From Larkinella sp. C7 (GTDB lineage: Bacteria; Bacteroidota; Bacteroidia; Cytophagales; Spirosomataceae): a stretch of 64,000 bases of DNA. Each line of letters opens with the position of its first letter. The stretch's first letter is position 1. Shown here piece after piece: positions 1 through 8,665 of this stretch. Under the pieces are notes generated by a model, which saw only the letters and a list, made by a program, of their open reading frames with translations, did not search any database and was not told where the DNA came from. The position numbers and the translations under genes were made by a program. The stretch lies in the NCBI RefSeq assembly GCF_006149005.1, contig NZ_VBSL01000005.1, forward strand, positions 338 through 64,337. The letters run 5' to 3'.

Positions 1-1820
1 CTGCCATTGTTGGCCGTGGTTGCATTGGCGATCACCGGATTCTGTTGGGTACTCGAATACCCGTTGGGGCCTTTCCACAGATAGGAATTGCCACCTGCTG
101 ATGTCAATAGAATCGTTACAGTCGTGCCTACACAGGCTGTAGACGAAGACACCTGTGGGAATGGCACGCCTTGCACAGTCACATTGACGGTAGCGGTACC
201 TGTACAATTAGAACCCGCTACCGTCAGCGTGTAACTGCCGTTGTGGGTCAATTGTGCGTTGGTAATCACCGGATTTTGTACGGACGAACTAAAGCCGTTT
301 GGACCTTTCCAACTATACGAATTGAAGCCACTCGTTGCCGTTAGACTGACCATATCCCCCACACAAACGGTAGCAGGTAAAGCCCCCGCCAATGGATTAC
401 AAATACAGGCTTTGACGGTTACCGGTTGTGTTACGGCCTGATTACTGCAACCGTTTTGGCTAAACACTGCCAGCGTATAACTACCGGAATGGCTTAACTG
501 CGCGTTACTCACCATCACCGTTTGCCCGGTCTCATAAAAACCATTGGGGCCGGTCCAAATATATTGGTAGGGTTGCGTTCCCCCGCTCGCGGTTGCTGAC
601 AGACTAAAACTCCCGCCCAAACAGGTGCTCGCGCTTACCGATGCAGTAACCGTTGGTTTCGGCAAAATTTTCAGGCTGGTTATGGCGGTTCCGGAACAAA
701 TGGATGTTCCCGTGATCACAACCGTATAACTGCCGGTGTTAGCGGTCGTTGCGTTGGGAATCGTCGGGCTTTGCAAGGAGCTCGTAAAACCGTTGGGGCC
801 GTACCATTTATAGGTTGTTCCTCCATCGGTTGCCGACAAGGTAATGGTCCCTCCTTCGCAAACCGGAGAGTTACAAATGGCAATCGGTAAGGTACCAATC
901 AAAGCGGTTGTACTGGACAAAGCCGTGCAACCGGTCGCATCGGTTATTTTCACCGTATATACCCCCGCATTGGCAGTCGTCGCCACAGGAATGGTCTGGC
1001 TTTGACCGGTTTTCGAAAATCCATTGGGCCCAGTCCAGGTATATTGGTACGGGGCGGTGCCCCCCTGGGCGGTTGCACTCAATACCAATGGACTGGCTTC
1101 ACATGTTGGATTGGCACTGGCTGTGGCAAGAATCTGGCACTCCGGCCCCGGGATGACTTCTATAGCACAACAGCCGCCCACCGGGCAGCTTCCGAACATT
1201 CCCGTAAAAGAATAGGTACCAATCGATTTGATGACCAGCGTACTCCCCGTCGCCACAGCCTGATCTGCCGAAAACTGGCTTATCCCATTTCGGGTCCATT
1301 GAACATTCGTAAGCGGTATTGGAATGGAAACTGTAAATTCATCTCCGGCGTACCATAGAATCGGTACGGAAAAACAGGTCAGTGCAATGTCGTCTTCCGA
1401 TAAATCGTGATTATTGGGCACCGAGTTAGGATCCGTACCCTGCATTTCCGTTACCTCGGCAGTATTAAACCAAACGCCCCGCTCCAATACTTTCGCTTTT
1501 AATTCCAGTATAACCGAATCACCCGCAGCCAGAACGCCGATGTTCCAGTTACCACTAGCCGGCGTATACAACCCGGAACCCCGTAAAACCGTGTGCGTAG
1601 TATATTGGGCACCGGTTGACAGGTCGTCTTTCACCACAACGCCATTCGCAGGACCGCTTCCGTCATTTCCCACCACAACGGTGTACGAAACGATCTCATT
1701 TATAGCCGGGTGTGCCTTATCAATTTTCTTGTGAACATATACATTGGGGTTCTGAGCAACCGCCATTCCGACGCTAAACAACAATACAAGGATCGTTTGC
1801 CACAGACGATGGGATGCCAT
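1..1820 (-). CDS. Secreted DUF11 / Ig-like repeat surface protein (3' end beyond window)
   Basis: This is the N-terminal ~606 residues of a large exported protein; the frame is open to the left window edge. Residues 1-23 form a signal peptide (MASHRLWQ, hydrophobic core, then AVAQ). A DUF11-type beta-sandwich follows at about 25-130, with the motif VSYTVVVGNDGSGPANGVVV. After a Cys-rich linker (GSCPVGGCC) come tandem Ig/PKD-like units, each with a W-x-GPNGF core and a following SYTL strand. An in-frame ATG at 1844 would add eight residues (MLFFKQAI) and cannot be excluded. Proteins of this build in Bacteroidota are surface adhesins or gliding-type proteins, often exported by type IX secretion. 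The C-terminal sorting domain that would show this lies outside the window. The function is inferred from architecture only. Confidence 0.85.
   Translation of the reverse strand, partial: MASHRLWQTILVLLFSVGMAVAQNPNVYVHKKIDKAHPAINEIVSYTVVVGNDGSGPANGVVVKDDLSTGAQYTTHTVLRGSGLYTPASGNWNIGVLAAGDSVILELKAKVLERGVWFNTAEVTEMQGTDPNSVPNNHDLSEDDIALTCFSVPILWYAGDEFTVSIPIPLTNVQWTRNGISQFSADQAVATGSTLVIKSIGTYSFTGMFGSCPVGGCCAIEVIPGPECQILATASANPTCEASPLVLSATAQGGTAPYQYTWTGPNGFSKTGQSQTIPVATTANAGVYTVKITDATGCTALSSTTALIGTLPIAICNSPVCEGGTITLSATDGGTTYKWYGPNGFTSSLQSPTIPNATTANTGSYTVVITGTSICSGTAITSLKILPKPTVTASVSASTCLGGSFSLSATASGGTQPYQYIWTGPNGFYETGQTVMVSNAQLSHSGSYTLAVFSQNGCSNQAVTQPVTVKACICNPLAGALPATVCVGDMVSLTATSGFNSYSWKGPNGFSSSVQNPVITNAQLTHNGSYTLTVAGSNCTGTATVNVTVQGVPFPQVSSSTACVGTTVTILLTSAGGNSYLWKGPNGYSSTQQNPVIANATTANNG
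61..1031 (-). repeat. Tandem Ig-like coding repeats, 77-83 codons per unit
   Basis: On the + strand the complement of the GPNG(F/Y) core recurs at 61, 295, 541, 790 and 1021. The spacings are 234, 246, 249 and 231 bp, all multiples of three. The units diverge in sequence but keep the Trp, the GPNGF turn, a conserved Cys early in each unit and the (G/A)xYTxxV strand. This is protein-level repetition, with no sign of a DNA-level satellite. More copies probably continue to the left of the window. Confidence 0.8.
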
Positions 1821-1844
1821 GATCGCTTGCTTAAAAAACAACAT

Positions 1845-2303
1845 ATTATATTGTTTTGACAAGCAATTAACAGGCACTAATGCATCACGGCGAGTTGATT
1901 CCGGGACAAATGAAGCACGCACGACTACCGGAATCGTGTAGTGGTTGCACTTCGTGTTTGTCTGCCCATTTCTGTCTGCACGCAAAGTAGATGTTCTTTT
2001 CATCTGATGACATTTTAGTTCTGTTTCCGACAGACTTCGCCAGCAAACAGCGTGTACCTTTATTTCAGACTTAACTTGACGATAAAAGTCACTTCCAATC
2101 CAAAGGATTTCCGTCAAAATCGTATACTCTCCTGATAACTAAAACATTGCTAAACCAACTGTTTAAAGTATGCTCTATTTCCTAAGCATCCTACCGCATG
2201 GCTCCCTGAAAAAGTCTATTATAATTTGTTTTTGTACACACAATTAATAGCTAAAATTATGCCATAGGTGATTACATAAACAAAACAAATGAAGCTAAAA
2301 CGC
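1845..2303. other. Intergenic region upstream of the surface-protein gene
   Basis: About 460 bp with no credible reading frame on either strand. It must hold the promoter of the leftward surface-protein gene, but I found no clean TAnnTTTG element. The stretch next to 2220-2300 is AT-rich. No RNA gene or repeat was recognised. Confidence 0.5.
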
Positions 2304-2331
2304 AAAAAACCTGCCATATGGCAGGTTTTTT
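2304..2331. terminator. Intrinsic terminator hairpin
   Basis: A perfect dyad: AAAAAACCTGCCA, a TAT centre, then TGGCAGGTTTTTT. The GC-rich stem is followed by a T-run on both strands. It lies 20 bp past the stop of the leftward TolB-like/barrel gene and would terminate that transcript. Its symmetry would also stop rightward transcription. Confidence 0.85.
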
Positions 2332-2351
2332 AACAGAAAGGATGAGGATGA

Positions 2352-5300
2352 TCAAAAATCGTAGCCCAGGGTCAAATAAGCCACCGGTTTCCCGACCACA
2401 TTATTTTCAACCCCCCAGGCATAATCAAACTTGACGTAGTAACCAAAGAGCATCGTTCGGGCACCGGCACCGTACCCAAGTAAAAAAGGATTTTTAAAAT
2501 TGGTGACGGTGGCCTGGAACGGATCACCCGCTCCTCCCACGATCTCGGTGTTCAGGCTATTTTGGCGGCTGAACGGACCTTTTCCGGCCCAGGCCGTACC
2601 GATGTCACTAAAAGCAACCAACTGAAAATTCCGGAGGAAATTGGATGTCACCGGTCCCCGATGCAAATACCGGATGACGGGTAGACGCAGTTCGGCGTTG
2701 GCAAGCATGTGGCTGTTGCCCGTCAGTTTACCCAGGCGGAATCCACGAAGGGGGGCTGCCAGATCCAGAAAGAACACATCCCGGTTATCCCGGTTGGGTG
2801 ACAGCAACAAAGGGTTGTTCGGTTTGTCTTCTTTGATGCCTTCCGAAATGCCGATCCAGTTTTCCATCCCACCCAACGTACTCTTCTTCGGTGCAGCACC
2901 AGCCGAATGGCTACCCGACAACCGCAGAGCCAGAATGATGTCCCGGTGGATTTTTTGATAATGCCGCAGGTCAACCGTAATCCGGTCGAAACTGCCCGCA
3001 CCCCGGCGAACACCACTTTCCACTTTTTCCGTCAACCCAATGTAGTTCTCATACCGGAGCTTGAAGCGGGTTCCCTCAATCATGTTCATTCCGTTGAGGG
3101 TCGTATTATCAAAAACGTATTCCGCTTTCGCCCCGGTGTAGTCCGACGAACTGCCGCCCACCTGCAACAAATCCAGGTAGCGGGTTACGATATAGAACGG
3201 CGCTACCGTAAACCGGCTGTTCACCGAAATGGGATACGAAGCCGACAGGGTTACTTTGTTGAACCGGTATTTTTGGTATTGACCTGCATCGGAGAAAATC
3301 GTCTTCCGGTCAAACCGGGCGCTGTAATCAATCCGGTTTACCAGTTTGTGGTATTCGGTAAACAGGTCGCTGTTCCGGAGGTTGGTGGTGATGAACAAAC
3401 CGGCCCGGATGATGTGGTTTTCCAGCAGGTCGTTCATGGTAAGCGATTGAAAATAGCCAAAACCCCGGATTGGATCGATCCGCCAATCGGAACTGGCGTC
3501 ACTCGCGACGAACAAGCCTTGGTATTTGTAAGGCCCCCGGATCGTTACGTTCTCCCGTCGGCGGGTGCGCGGGATGGCCACCGATGCCGACGTGTTTGTA
3601 CTCCGGCGTTGTTTGAATTCTATGGTTTTGGCTACATCGCTGTCAAACTGGTAGTTGTCCGTATCGACCTCTCCCGGCTCCAGCTTTAGCGTAGTTACTG
3701 CTGTGGAATCGATGGTTTTGGCCGCCGTCACAGCACTCGTACTGGGCGCCGTCGTGGGGGTAGCCAAGGCCTTGGGCACTTCCTGAACGGTAGCCCGACG
3801 GGTAAGCGGCAACTGACGCGTCTGGTTCAGGTTGACCCGGGGCCGAAACCCAATGACCTCACTCCCATTTTTCAACTGGCTATAGACCATTGCGCCTGAC
3901 GTAGGGTTCAGGTCGTAGCGACGAATATTCTGGCTAAAACCGGTAATAAATTCCCTCGTTTTGGTTTCAACATCCACTTTGGCGAGATTCCGCACACCAG
4001 TTGCATCATCGAGATAATAGACGATATTTTCGGAAGAGGCCACCGGACGCATGGCGATACTCAGCGAGTCGGTCAGGCGGCTCACCACCTCGACACGGGG
4101 CGTTCCGTCGTGCAAAAACAGACTGAGCTGGTTGCGAATGGATTTGTAGTTTCCTTTGTCGAGGCTCAACGAGTCGATGCGTCGGTTTGAAGAAAACACG
4201 ATTTGCCGGGTTCGGCCCACAAACTGCGGATACAGATCGTCGTATAAATCATTCGTCAGTTGCTGCACGGTTCCCCGACCCATACTGAAGAGATATAAAT
4301 CATTTTGCCCCCGGCGATCTGCACTGAACACGACACTCGCTCCGTCGTCGGAAGCATCCATATCGATCACCTGACTAACGCCCCGAACGACCATCCGTTG
4401 CTTGAGCTTCGCTTTTTTATCGAGGTTGTTGTATACATATAAATAGGTCTGTCCCCGCTCTTCGGTCAACACCAGCAGGTTGTCGCGCTGCCAGGTAACG
4501 AGTGGAGAAGCCGGTTTTACGGGAGATTCGTCCTGCTTGTAGCCTCCTTTCCGAATCACCTGCTTTTTCTGCGTCTGCGTATTGACCACGGTTACTTCAA
4601 ACTTTCCGCGCCAGGCCGTCGCATAGGCATACTGGCTCTGGTCGGGACTCAGTTTCAGACTGGTCAGTTGGGCGGGCTCTTTGGCACTGGAAACCGTTAC
4701 CTGAAAACCGTCTTCGCCTGGTTTGTAGGCATCGACAACCGGTTTTGCCATTGACGAATAATACTCCCGCCATTCCCGCAAAAACCGGGAATACGGAACT
4801 CCCAGCGTGCTGGCAATGCTGTTCTGCTCGTTCCGAATGATACGGGTCAAGTTGAGAATATTGGAGATGTTGTCTTTCCCGTAACGCTCCGCAATGTAAT
4901 TCCAGATGGAATGGCCTACGTACATGGCCTCCTCCCCCACCAGCGTAGACGGTTTACGAACGGGGCGCGTCAGTGCGACGTCGCGCATGTAATCGTCCAG
5001 GTCAACACTCCAGCCATCGGCAATGTAGGACGCAATGCCCGGCATATACCATTCCGGCAACGAAAGCAGTAGTGAGCTTTGCAGAGCATCTTTCAAACTG
5101 CCGCCATAGAGCATGTCGTAGACAAAAAGCAGCGAAACTTCCTTAATCAATTGCTTGCGAAAGCTAATCTGGTCGCCCGTGAAAGCCAGTTCCAGCCGTG
5201 ATTTAGCCAGGCTTAACTCCTTGTAGTTGGTACCGCTGGGCGCACTCAGGCCAATGTTACTCTGGGAAAGCTCCTGGGGTGAGTTGTAAATAAAGACCTT

Positions 5301-5564
5301 GATGCGGTTATACGGCGTATAGCCCAGGATTTCGGTGATCCGGTCAAAATCCGTTTCGGCATACTGCGCCGTCAAATTGGCAATCTGGTTGCCTTCCTGA
5401 TAAAAATAGATTTCAAAGTTGGAGGTCTTGATCACCTTCCAATCAAACTTCCGGTATTGGATACGGTTTCTCCCAAACTGTTCCTGCGAAGGATAGTTTT
5501 GTGCCACCACTTCATTCATTACCAGCAACAGTCCGGCCAGGCAGAGTATAAATTGCTTACTCAT
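2352..5564 (-). CDS. TolB-like beta-propeller / outer-membrane barrel fusion protein
   Basis: 1070 residues. Residues 1-22 are a signal peptide (MSKQF...VVAQ). Residues ~35-270 resemble the peptidase-MA (gluzincin) fold: the LPEWYMPGIASYIADG segment near residue 170 is typical. Where active members have HExxH this one reads KEVSLLF (about 140-146), so zinc catalysis is unlikely. Residues ~285-560 look like a WD40/TolB propeller, with repeated DGASVVFSADRRGQNDLYLF-type blades. The C-terminal ~380 residues have alternating aromatic strands and end in GYDF, as expected of an outer-membrane barrel (Omp85/BamA-like). Similar proteins in Bacteroidota are annotated 'TolB-like translocation protein', with no settled role. 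The gene stands alone, with a terminator behind it. The architecture is fairly clear; the function is not. Confidence 0.82.
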   Translation of the reverse strand: MSKQFILCLAGLLLVMNEVVAQNYPSQEQFGRNRIQYRKFDWKVIKTSNFEIYFYQEGNQIANLTAQYAETDFDRITEILGYTPYNRIKVFIYNSPQELSQSNIGLSAPSGTNYKELSLAKSRLELAFTGDQISFRKQLIKEVSLLFVYDMLYGGSLKDALQSSLLLSLPEWYMPGIASYIADGWSVDLDDYMRDVALTRPVRKPSTLVGEEAMYVGHSIWNYIAERYGKDNISNILNLTRIIRNEQNSIASTLGVPYSRFLREWREYYSSMAKPVVDAYKPGEDGFQVTVSSAKEPAQLTSLKLSPDQSQYAYATAWRGKFEVTVVNTQTQKKQVIRKGGYKQDESPVKPASPLVTWQRDNLLVLTEERGQTYLYVYNNLDKKAKLKQRMVVRGVSQVIDMDASDDGASVVFSADRRGQNDLYLFSMGRGTVQQLTNDLYDDLYPQFVGRTRQIVFSSNRRIDSLSLDKGNYKSIRNQLSLFLHDGTPRVEVVSRLTDSLSIAMRPVASSENIVYYLDDATGVRNLAKVDVETKTREFITGFSQNIRRYDLNPTSGAMVYSQLKNGSEVIGFRPRVNLNQTRQLPLTRRATVQEVPKALATPTTAPSTSAVTAAKTIDSTAVTTLKLEPGEVDTDNYQFDSDVAKTIEFKQRRSTNTSASVAIPRTRRRENVTIRGPYKYQGLFVASDASSDWRIDPIRGFGYFQSLTMNDLLENHIIRAGLFITTNLRNSDLFTEYHKLVNRIDYSARFDRKTIFSDAGQYQKYRFNKVTLSASYPISVNSRFTVAPFYIVTRYLDLLQVGGSSSDYTGAKAEYVFDNTTLNGMNMIEGTRFKLRYENYIGLTEKVESGVRRGAGSFDRITVDLRHYQKIHRDIILALRLSGSHSAGAAPKKSTLGGMENWIGISEGIKEDKPNNPLLLSPNRDNRDVFFLDLAAPLRGFRLGKLTGNSHMLANAELRLPVIRYLHRGPVTSNFLRNFQLVAFSDIGTAWAGKGPFSRQNSLNTEIVGGAGDPFQATVTNFKNPFLLGYGAGARTMLFGYYVKFDYAWGVENNVVGKPVAYLTLGYDF

Positions 5565-5632
5565 AAGTAACGCTACTTTTAGAAATGGTTTCAGATCTGA
5601 TGTCTTCCGGATTGAACAACCGGCATCAAACC

Positions 5633-6709
5633 TTATCCAACATTTTTTCCACTGTAATATAACGAAAAGCTACGCTCAATATTAACCTCCGGGTCTAATT
5701 CTTTCCGACCTTCCAGAAAGTCGGCGAATTGGTCGGCAAAAAACGGCGCCAACGATACGCCCTTGGTACCCAACCCATTGAAAATCCCCACCGCCGGATG
5801 AGCCGGATGCAAGCCAATCAACGGCCGCCGGTCTTTCGTCGCCGGACGAATGCCAACCCGCTGCCCGACAATCCGGTACGGAACCTTCAACAGACCCTGT
5901 ACTTTCTGCTGTAGAAACGCTTTTCCATCCTCGGTTGTTTGCCAGTCGATGTCATGCCAGGTATACGTCGCCCCGATCCGGTAACGATTTGATTCAACGG
6001 GCATTATGAAGACGCCCTGATTGACGATACTGGTAACCGGATAATTGTCCATCGTAACATCCAGAACCTGTCCTTTCACGGGATTGTAGGGCAACCAGTC
6101 GAACAACGGATTTCGATACGCATGGGGGCCTTCACAGAAAATGATTTTTCCATACACACCTTCCTGCCATAAAATCCCATTCTCCCTGATTTCTATCCCC
6201 TTAGCGTCAAAATCTGTTTCGATATACTGGTTTTGATCCTGAAAAAAAAGCCGGATGGCGTTCAAAAAAACCGGCACATCCACCCAGCCGGACCGGGTTA
6301 CTTCCAGACCACCGAAAGGGTTGTGAATGTAGGGCTGATAGTACTGGTTGTCAACGGATTCGGCCACATAGCGGCTGATGGAGGCATCAGAAGTCTGGGC
6401 CAGGTAATTATTTTGTTCTTCAACCGAACGGAAGGGGCGGTAAATGTTGGAAAAATGGAGCAGAGGAATCCTCAGTTCCCGCTCCACTTCGCCGTAGAAA
6501 GCAGTCAGAAACGGAAACAACTGATCCGCTTTCCAGGTACGGACGAGCTTTTTACCCGTCAGCGGATTGAAAACTCCCGCTGCCGCCAGCGAGGCCGAGG
6601 GAAGGTTGGAGGAGTTGACGAGGACGACTTTTTTACCCCGCCGATGGAGCGTCCAGGCCAACACCGACCCGGCAATACCCTGTCCGACAATTAAATAATC
6701 GGCGGTCAT
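5633..6709 (-). CDS. FAD-dependent oxidoreductase (DAO family)
   Basis: 358 residues. The N-terminal dinucleotide fold is plain: VGQGIAGSVLAWTL is the GxGxxG FAD motif at residues 7-20, and KKVVLVNSS is the second strand ending the ADP-binding unit. Further FAD-fold landmarks are AAAGVFNPLTGKKLVRTW, the substrate-domain IIFCEGPHAYRNP and a C-terminal GLGTKGVSLAPFFADQ, the last typical of glycine/D-amino-acid oxidase relatives. There is no signal peptide or membrane segment, so it is cytoplasmic. Its start overlaps the stop of cytidylate kinase by four bases (ATGA), so the two are translationally coupled. The substrate cannot be told from the sequence; an amine or amino acid is the family norm. 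Confidence 0.85.
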   Translation of the reverse strand: MTADYLIVGQGIAGSVLAWTLHRRGKKVVLVNSSNLPSASLAAAGVFNPLTGKKLVRTWKADQLFPFLTAFYGEVERELRIPLLHFSNIYRPFRSVEEQNNYLAQTSDASISRYVAESVDNQYYQPYIHNPFGGLEVTRSGWVDVPVFLNAIRLFFQDQNQYIETDFDAKGIEIRENGILWQEGVYGKIIFCEGPHAYRNPLFDWLPYNPVKGQVLDVTMDNYPVTSIVNQGVFIMPVESNRYRIGATYTWHDIDWQTTEDGKAFLQQKVQGLLKVPYRIVGQRVGIRPATKDRRPLIGLHPAHPAVGIFNGLGTKGVSLAPFFADQFADFLEGRKELDPEVNIERSFSLYYSGKNVG

Positions 6710-7422
6710 GCATCAATCGTTTTGAAATGCCCTTTGCGGTGGAGTCTGGAGATTTTCTCGTCGGCCAGTTGAATCACCCAGTCAATTTGTTCGTCGATGG
6801 TGATGAAGGAAGTATCCAGTTCAATGGCATCTTCGGCTTTCCGGAGCGGGCCTTCACTGCGATTGCTGTCGATAAAATCCCGCTTTTTGAGGTTTTCCAG
6901 AATCACATCCAGACCAATCATTTCGCCCTTTTGCAGCAACTCAATCTGTCGGCGCTGCGCCCGAATGGTTGCATCGGCCGTCATAAAGATTTTCAGTTCC
7001 GCGTCTGGAAATACCTTCGTCCCGATATCCCGACCATCCATCACGACTCCCCGTCTGCGCCCCAGCTTCTGTTGCTGGGCAACCATGGCATACCGCACTT
7101 CGGGAATCGCACTGACTTCACTGACGATATTGGATATGTACATTTTCCGGATTTCCTCTTCAACATTCAAGCCATTCAGGCAAGTTTCATTCCGGCCATT
7201 TCTGGGATTAAAATTGAAGGTGATCTGAATGAGTTGAAGCGCATCCTGGACGGCTTTTGGATTCGTGAGGGAAATGTGATTCTGGATAAAATACAAACTC
7301 ACGGAACGGTACATAGCACCCGTATCGATGTAGGCATAACCCATCCGGGCAGCCACCTGTTTGGCCGTCGTACTTTTTCCACAACTGGAATAGCCGTCGA
7401 TGGCAATGACTATTTTTGGCAT
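6706..7422 (-). CDS. cmk: Cytidylate kinase
   Basis: Phosphorylates CMP and dCMP with ATP in pyrimidine nucleotide salvage and recycling. The 238-residue length fits the bacterial family. The P-loop is IDGYSSCGKSTTAKQ (residues 8-22), followed by YIDTGAMYRSVSLYF, the CMP-binding signature. GRDIGTKVFPDAELKIFMTAD carries the conserved Asp and Arg residues of the core, and KKRDFIDSNRSEGPL is the lid/NMP region. Cytoplasmic. It is the first gene of a two-gene unit with the downstream FAD oxidoreductase (4-bp overlap). Confidence 0.95.
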   Translation of the reverse strand: MPKIVIAIDGYSSCGKSTTAKQVAARMGYAYIDTGAMYRSVSLYFIQNHISLTNPKAVQDALQLIQITFNFNPRNGRNETCLNGLNVEEEIRKMYISNIVSEVSAIPEVRYAMVAQQQKLGRRRGVVMDGRDIGTKVFPDAELKIFMTADATIRAQRRQIELLQKGEMIGLDVILENLKKRDFIDSNRSEGPLRKAEDAIELDTSFITIDEQIDWVIQLADEKISRLHRKGHFKTIDA

Positions 7423-7452
7423 GAGTGCAAAGAAACAACTTTCCGGGGAACC

Positions 7453-8067
7453 CTACTGCTTTCCGGCCAGGGAAATACGCTCCTGTCGGGTTACAAATTC
7501 TTCTCGAAGTAGGGCGAATATGTGTTCGTCGAGGTATTGATTGTTCTTGATGGCGGCTTTTTTCAGAATGGCTTCAGCCCGAAAACCCGCCTGCTCCAAC
7601 ACCCGCATCGACACTAGATTTCCCTCCAGAACGCAGCCAAAAAGCCGGTTTACCTGAAAATTAACAAAAATGTAGTTGACCATAGCGGGCAACACTTCGG
7701 TCATGATGCCCTGCCCCCAATGCGACTCGCCCAGCCAGTAGCCAATTTCTGCATTGTGCCGGTAAATGTCCTCTTTGATGGTAAACCCCACATTGCCAAC
7801 GGCTTTGCCGCCAATATCAATCGCCAGATTGACCGGTTGCTGATACGAACGGTTCATCCGTATCCAGGAACTGGCATCGCGAACGGTATAGGGATGCGGA
7901 AAAAAATCCCGGACACGGTCCCAGATTTTTCGGTTGTTGGCCTGCTCGGATAACGAAAACTCATCGCCATCACGCCAGGATCGCAGAGTGCAGGTATCTA
8001 GATAAATGGTTGCCACGTTGCTGCCCGTTTTTGGCCAATATACGGTTTTTACAATATGGCCTTTCAC
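7453..8067 (-). CDS. GNAT family N-acetyltransferase (RimJ/RimL type)
   Basis: 204 residues if it starts at the GTG at 8067, seven bases after the lutC stop. No ATG is available in the N-terminal region, and a GTG at 8016 is the alternative start. Visible GNAT landmarks are LRSWRDGDEFSLSEQANN (start of the fold), IGYWLGESHWGQGIMTEVLPAM (motif A, acetyl-CoA pyrophosphate loop, Q/G-x-G-x-G/M type) and NRLFGCVLEGNLVSMRVLEQAGF (motif B, typical of RimJ/RimL). It probably acetylates a protein N-terminus or a small amine; the target is unknown. Its position straight after lutC suggests co-transcription. Confidence 0.85.
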   Translation of the reverse strand: MKGHIVKTVYWPKTGSNVATIYLDTCTLRSWRDGDEFSLSEQANNRKIWDRVRDFFPHPYTVRDASSWIRMNRSYQQPVNLAIDIGGKAVGNVGFTIKEDIYRHNAEIGYWLGESHWGQGIMTEVLPAMVNYIFVNFQVNRLFGCVLEGNLVSMRVLEQAGFRAEAILKKAAIKNNQYLDEHIFALLREEFVTRQERISLAGKQ

Positions 8068-8074
8068 TTTTTAG

Positions 8075-8665
8075 TCATGAATTTTGCAACAAAACCACGG
8101 AAAGGCTCCGTGCGCCGTGCGCACCAATGACCAAAGCCTGCTCAATATCAGCGGTTTTCGACGGCCCCGCAATGAAGGCCCCGAAGCCGGATTCGCTTAT
8201 GTTCAGCCGTTCGTAGGCGTCGTGCATGTTCGGCACCAGATCAGCCGTGTTGAGCAGTAGAACCAGATGCTGGCAGATGAAGGGCAAAACCCGGTGACCA
8301 CCCCGCTCCTCCGGAACCCAGATGGCCGAGTTTTCAGCCACGCCGAAAACGCCCTGAATAATGGCCAAATCGACGGTTTCCAGTTGGTGCGGATCCACAA
8401 CGTCCCAGTCTGTGGTGGCCAGATGACTCAAAGCCGGTACTTTACTCACCACACTGGGCAAGTCACTGTACGTCTGCCGGATATAGGTCTCCGCTTCCTC
8501 GTAGTTCGCCACCAGCACCGGCGTTCCGCCGATAAACCGAAGAATCTCCGAAAACTTGGCAACTAAATCCGGGTAATCAGACTGAAACCGGGTTGTTTCC
8601 GGCAACGGTTGAAATTCGGGCTTGTTCTGCTTCACAGCAGAAAGAATTCGTTCGCGACTGTTCAT
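8075..8665 (-). CDS. lutC: Lactate utilization protein C (LUD domain)
   Basis: 196 residues from the ATG at 8665, which overlaps the lutB stop as ATGA. The family start MNSRERILSAVKQNKP supports this over an upstream start. The C-terminal half is the LUD domain: SAIWVPEERGGHRVLPF, then FGAFIAGPSKTADIEQALVIGAHGA, the signature of YkgG/LutC. With LutA and LutB it forms the cytoplasmic iron-sulfur L-lactate dehydrogenase complex that oxidises L-lactate to pyruvate. The four-base overlap with lutB implies coupled synthesis. Confidence 0.92.
   Translation of the reverse strand: MNSRERILSAVKQNKPEFQPLPETTRFQSDYPDLVAKFSEILRFIGGTPVLVANYEEAETYIRQTYSDLPSVVSKVPALSHLATTDWDVVDPHQLETVDLAIIQGVFGVAENSAIWVPEERGGHRVLPFICQHLVLLLNTADLVPNMHDAYERLNISESGFGAFIAGPSKTADIEQALVIGAHGARSLSVVLLQNS

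Noticed and set aside
61-1031. Regular spacing of similar blocks, considered as a CRISPR array or satellite
   Set aside because: Spacings of 231-249 bp are multiples of three, the blocks differ at the DNA level, and they encode a protein repeat.
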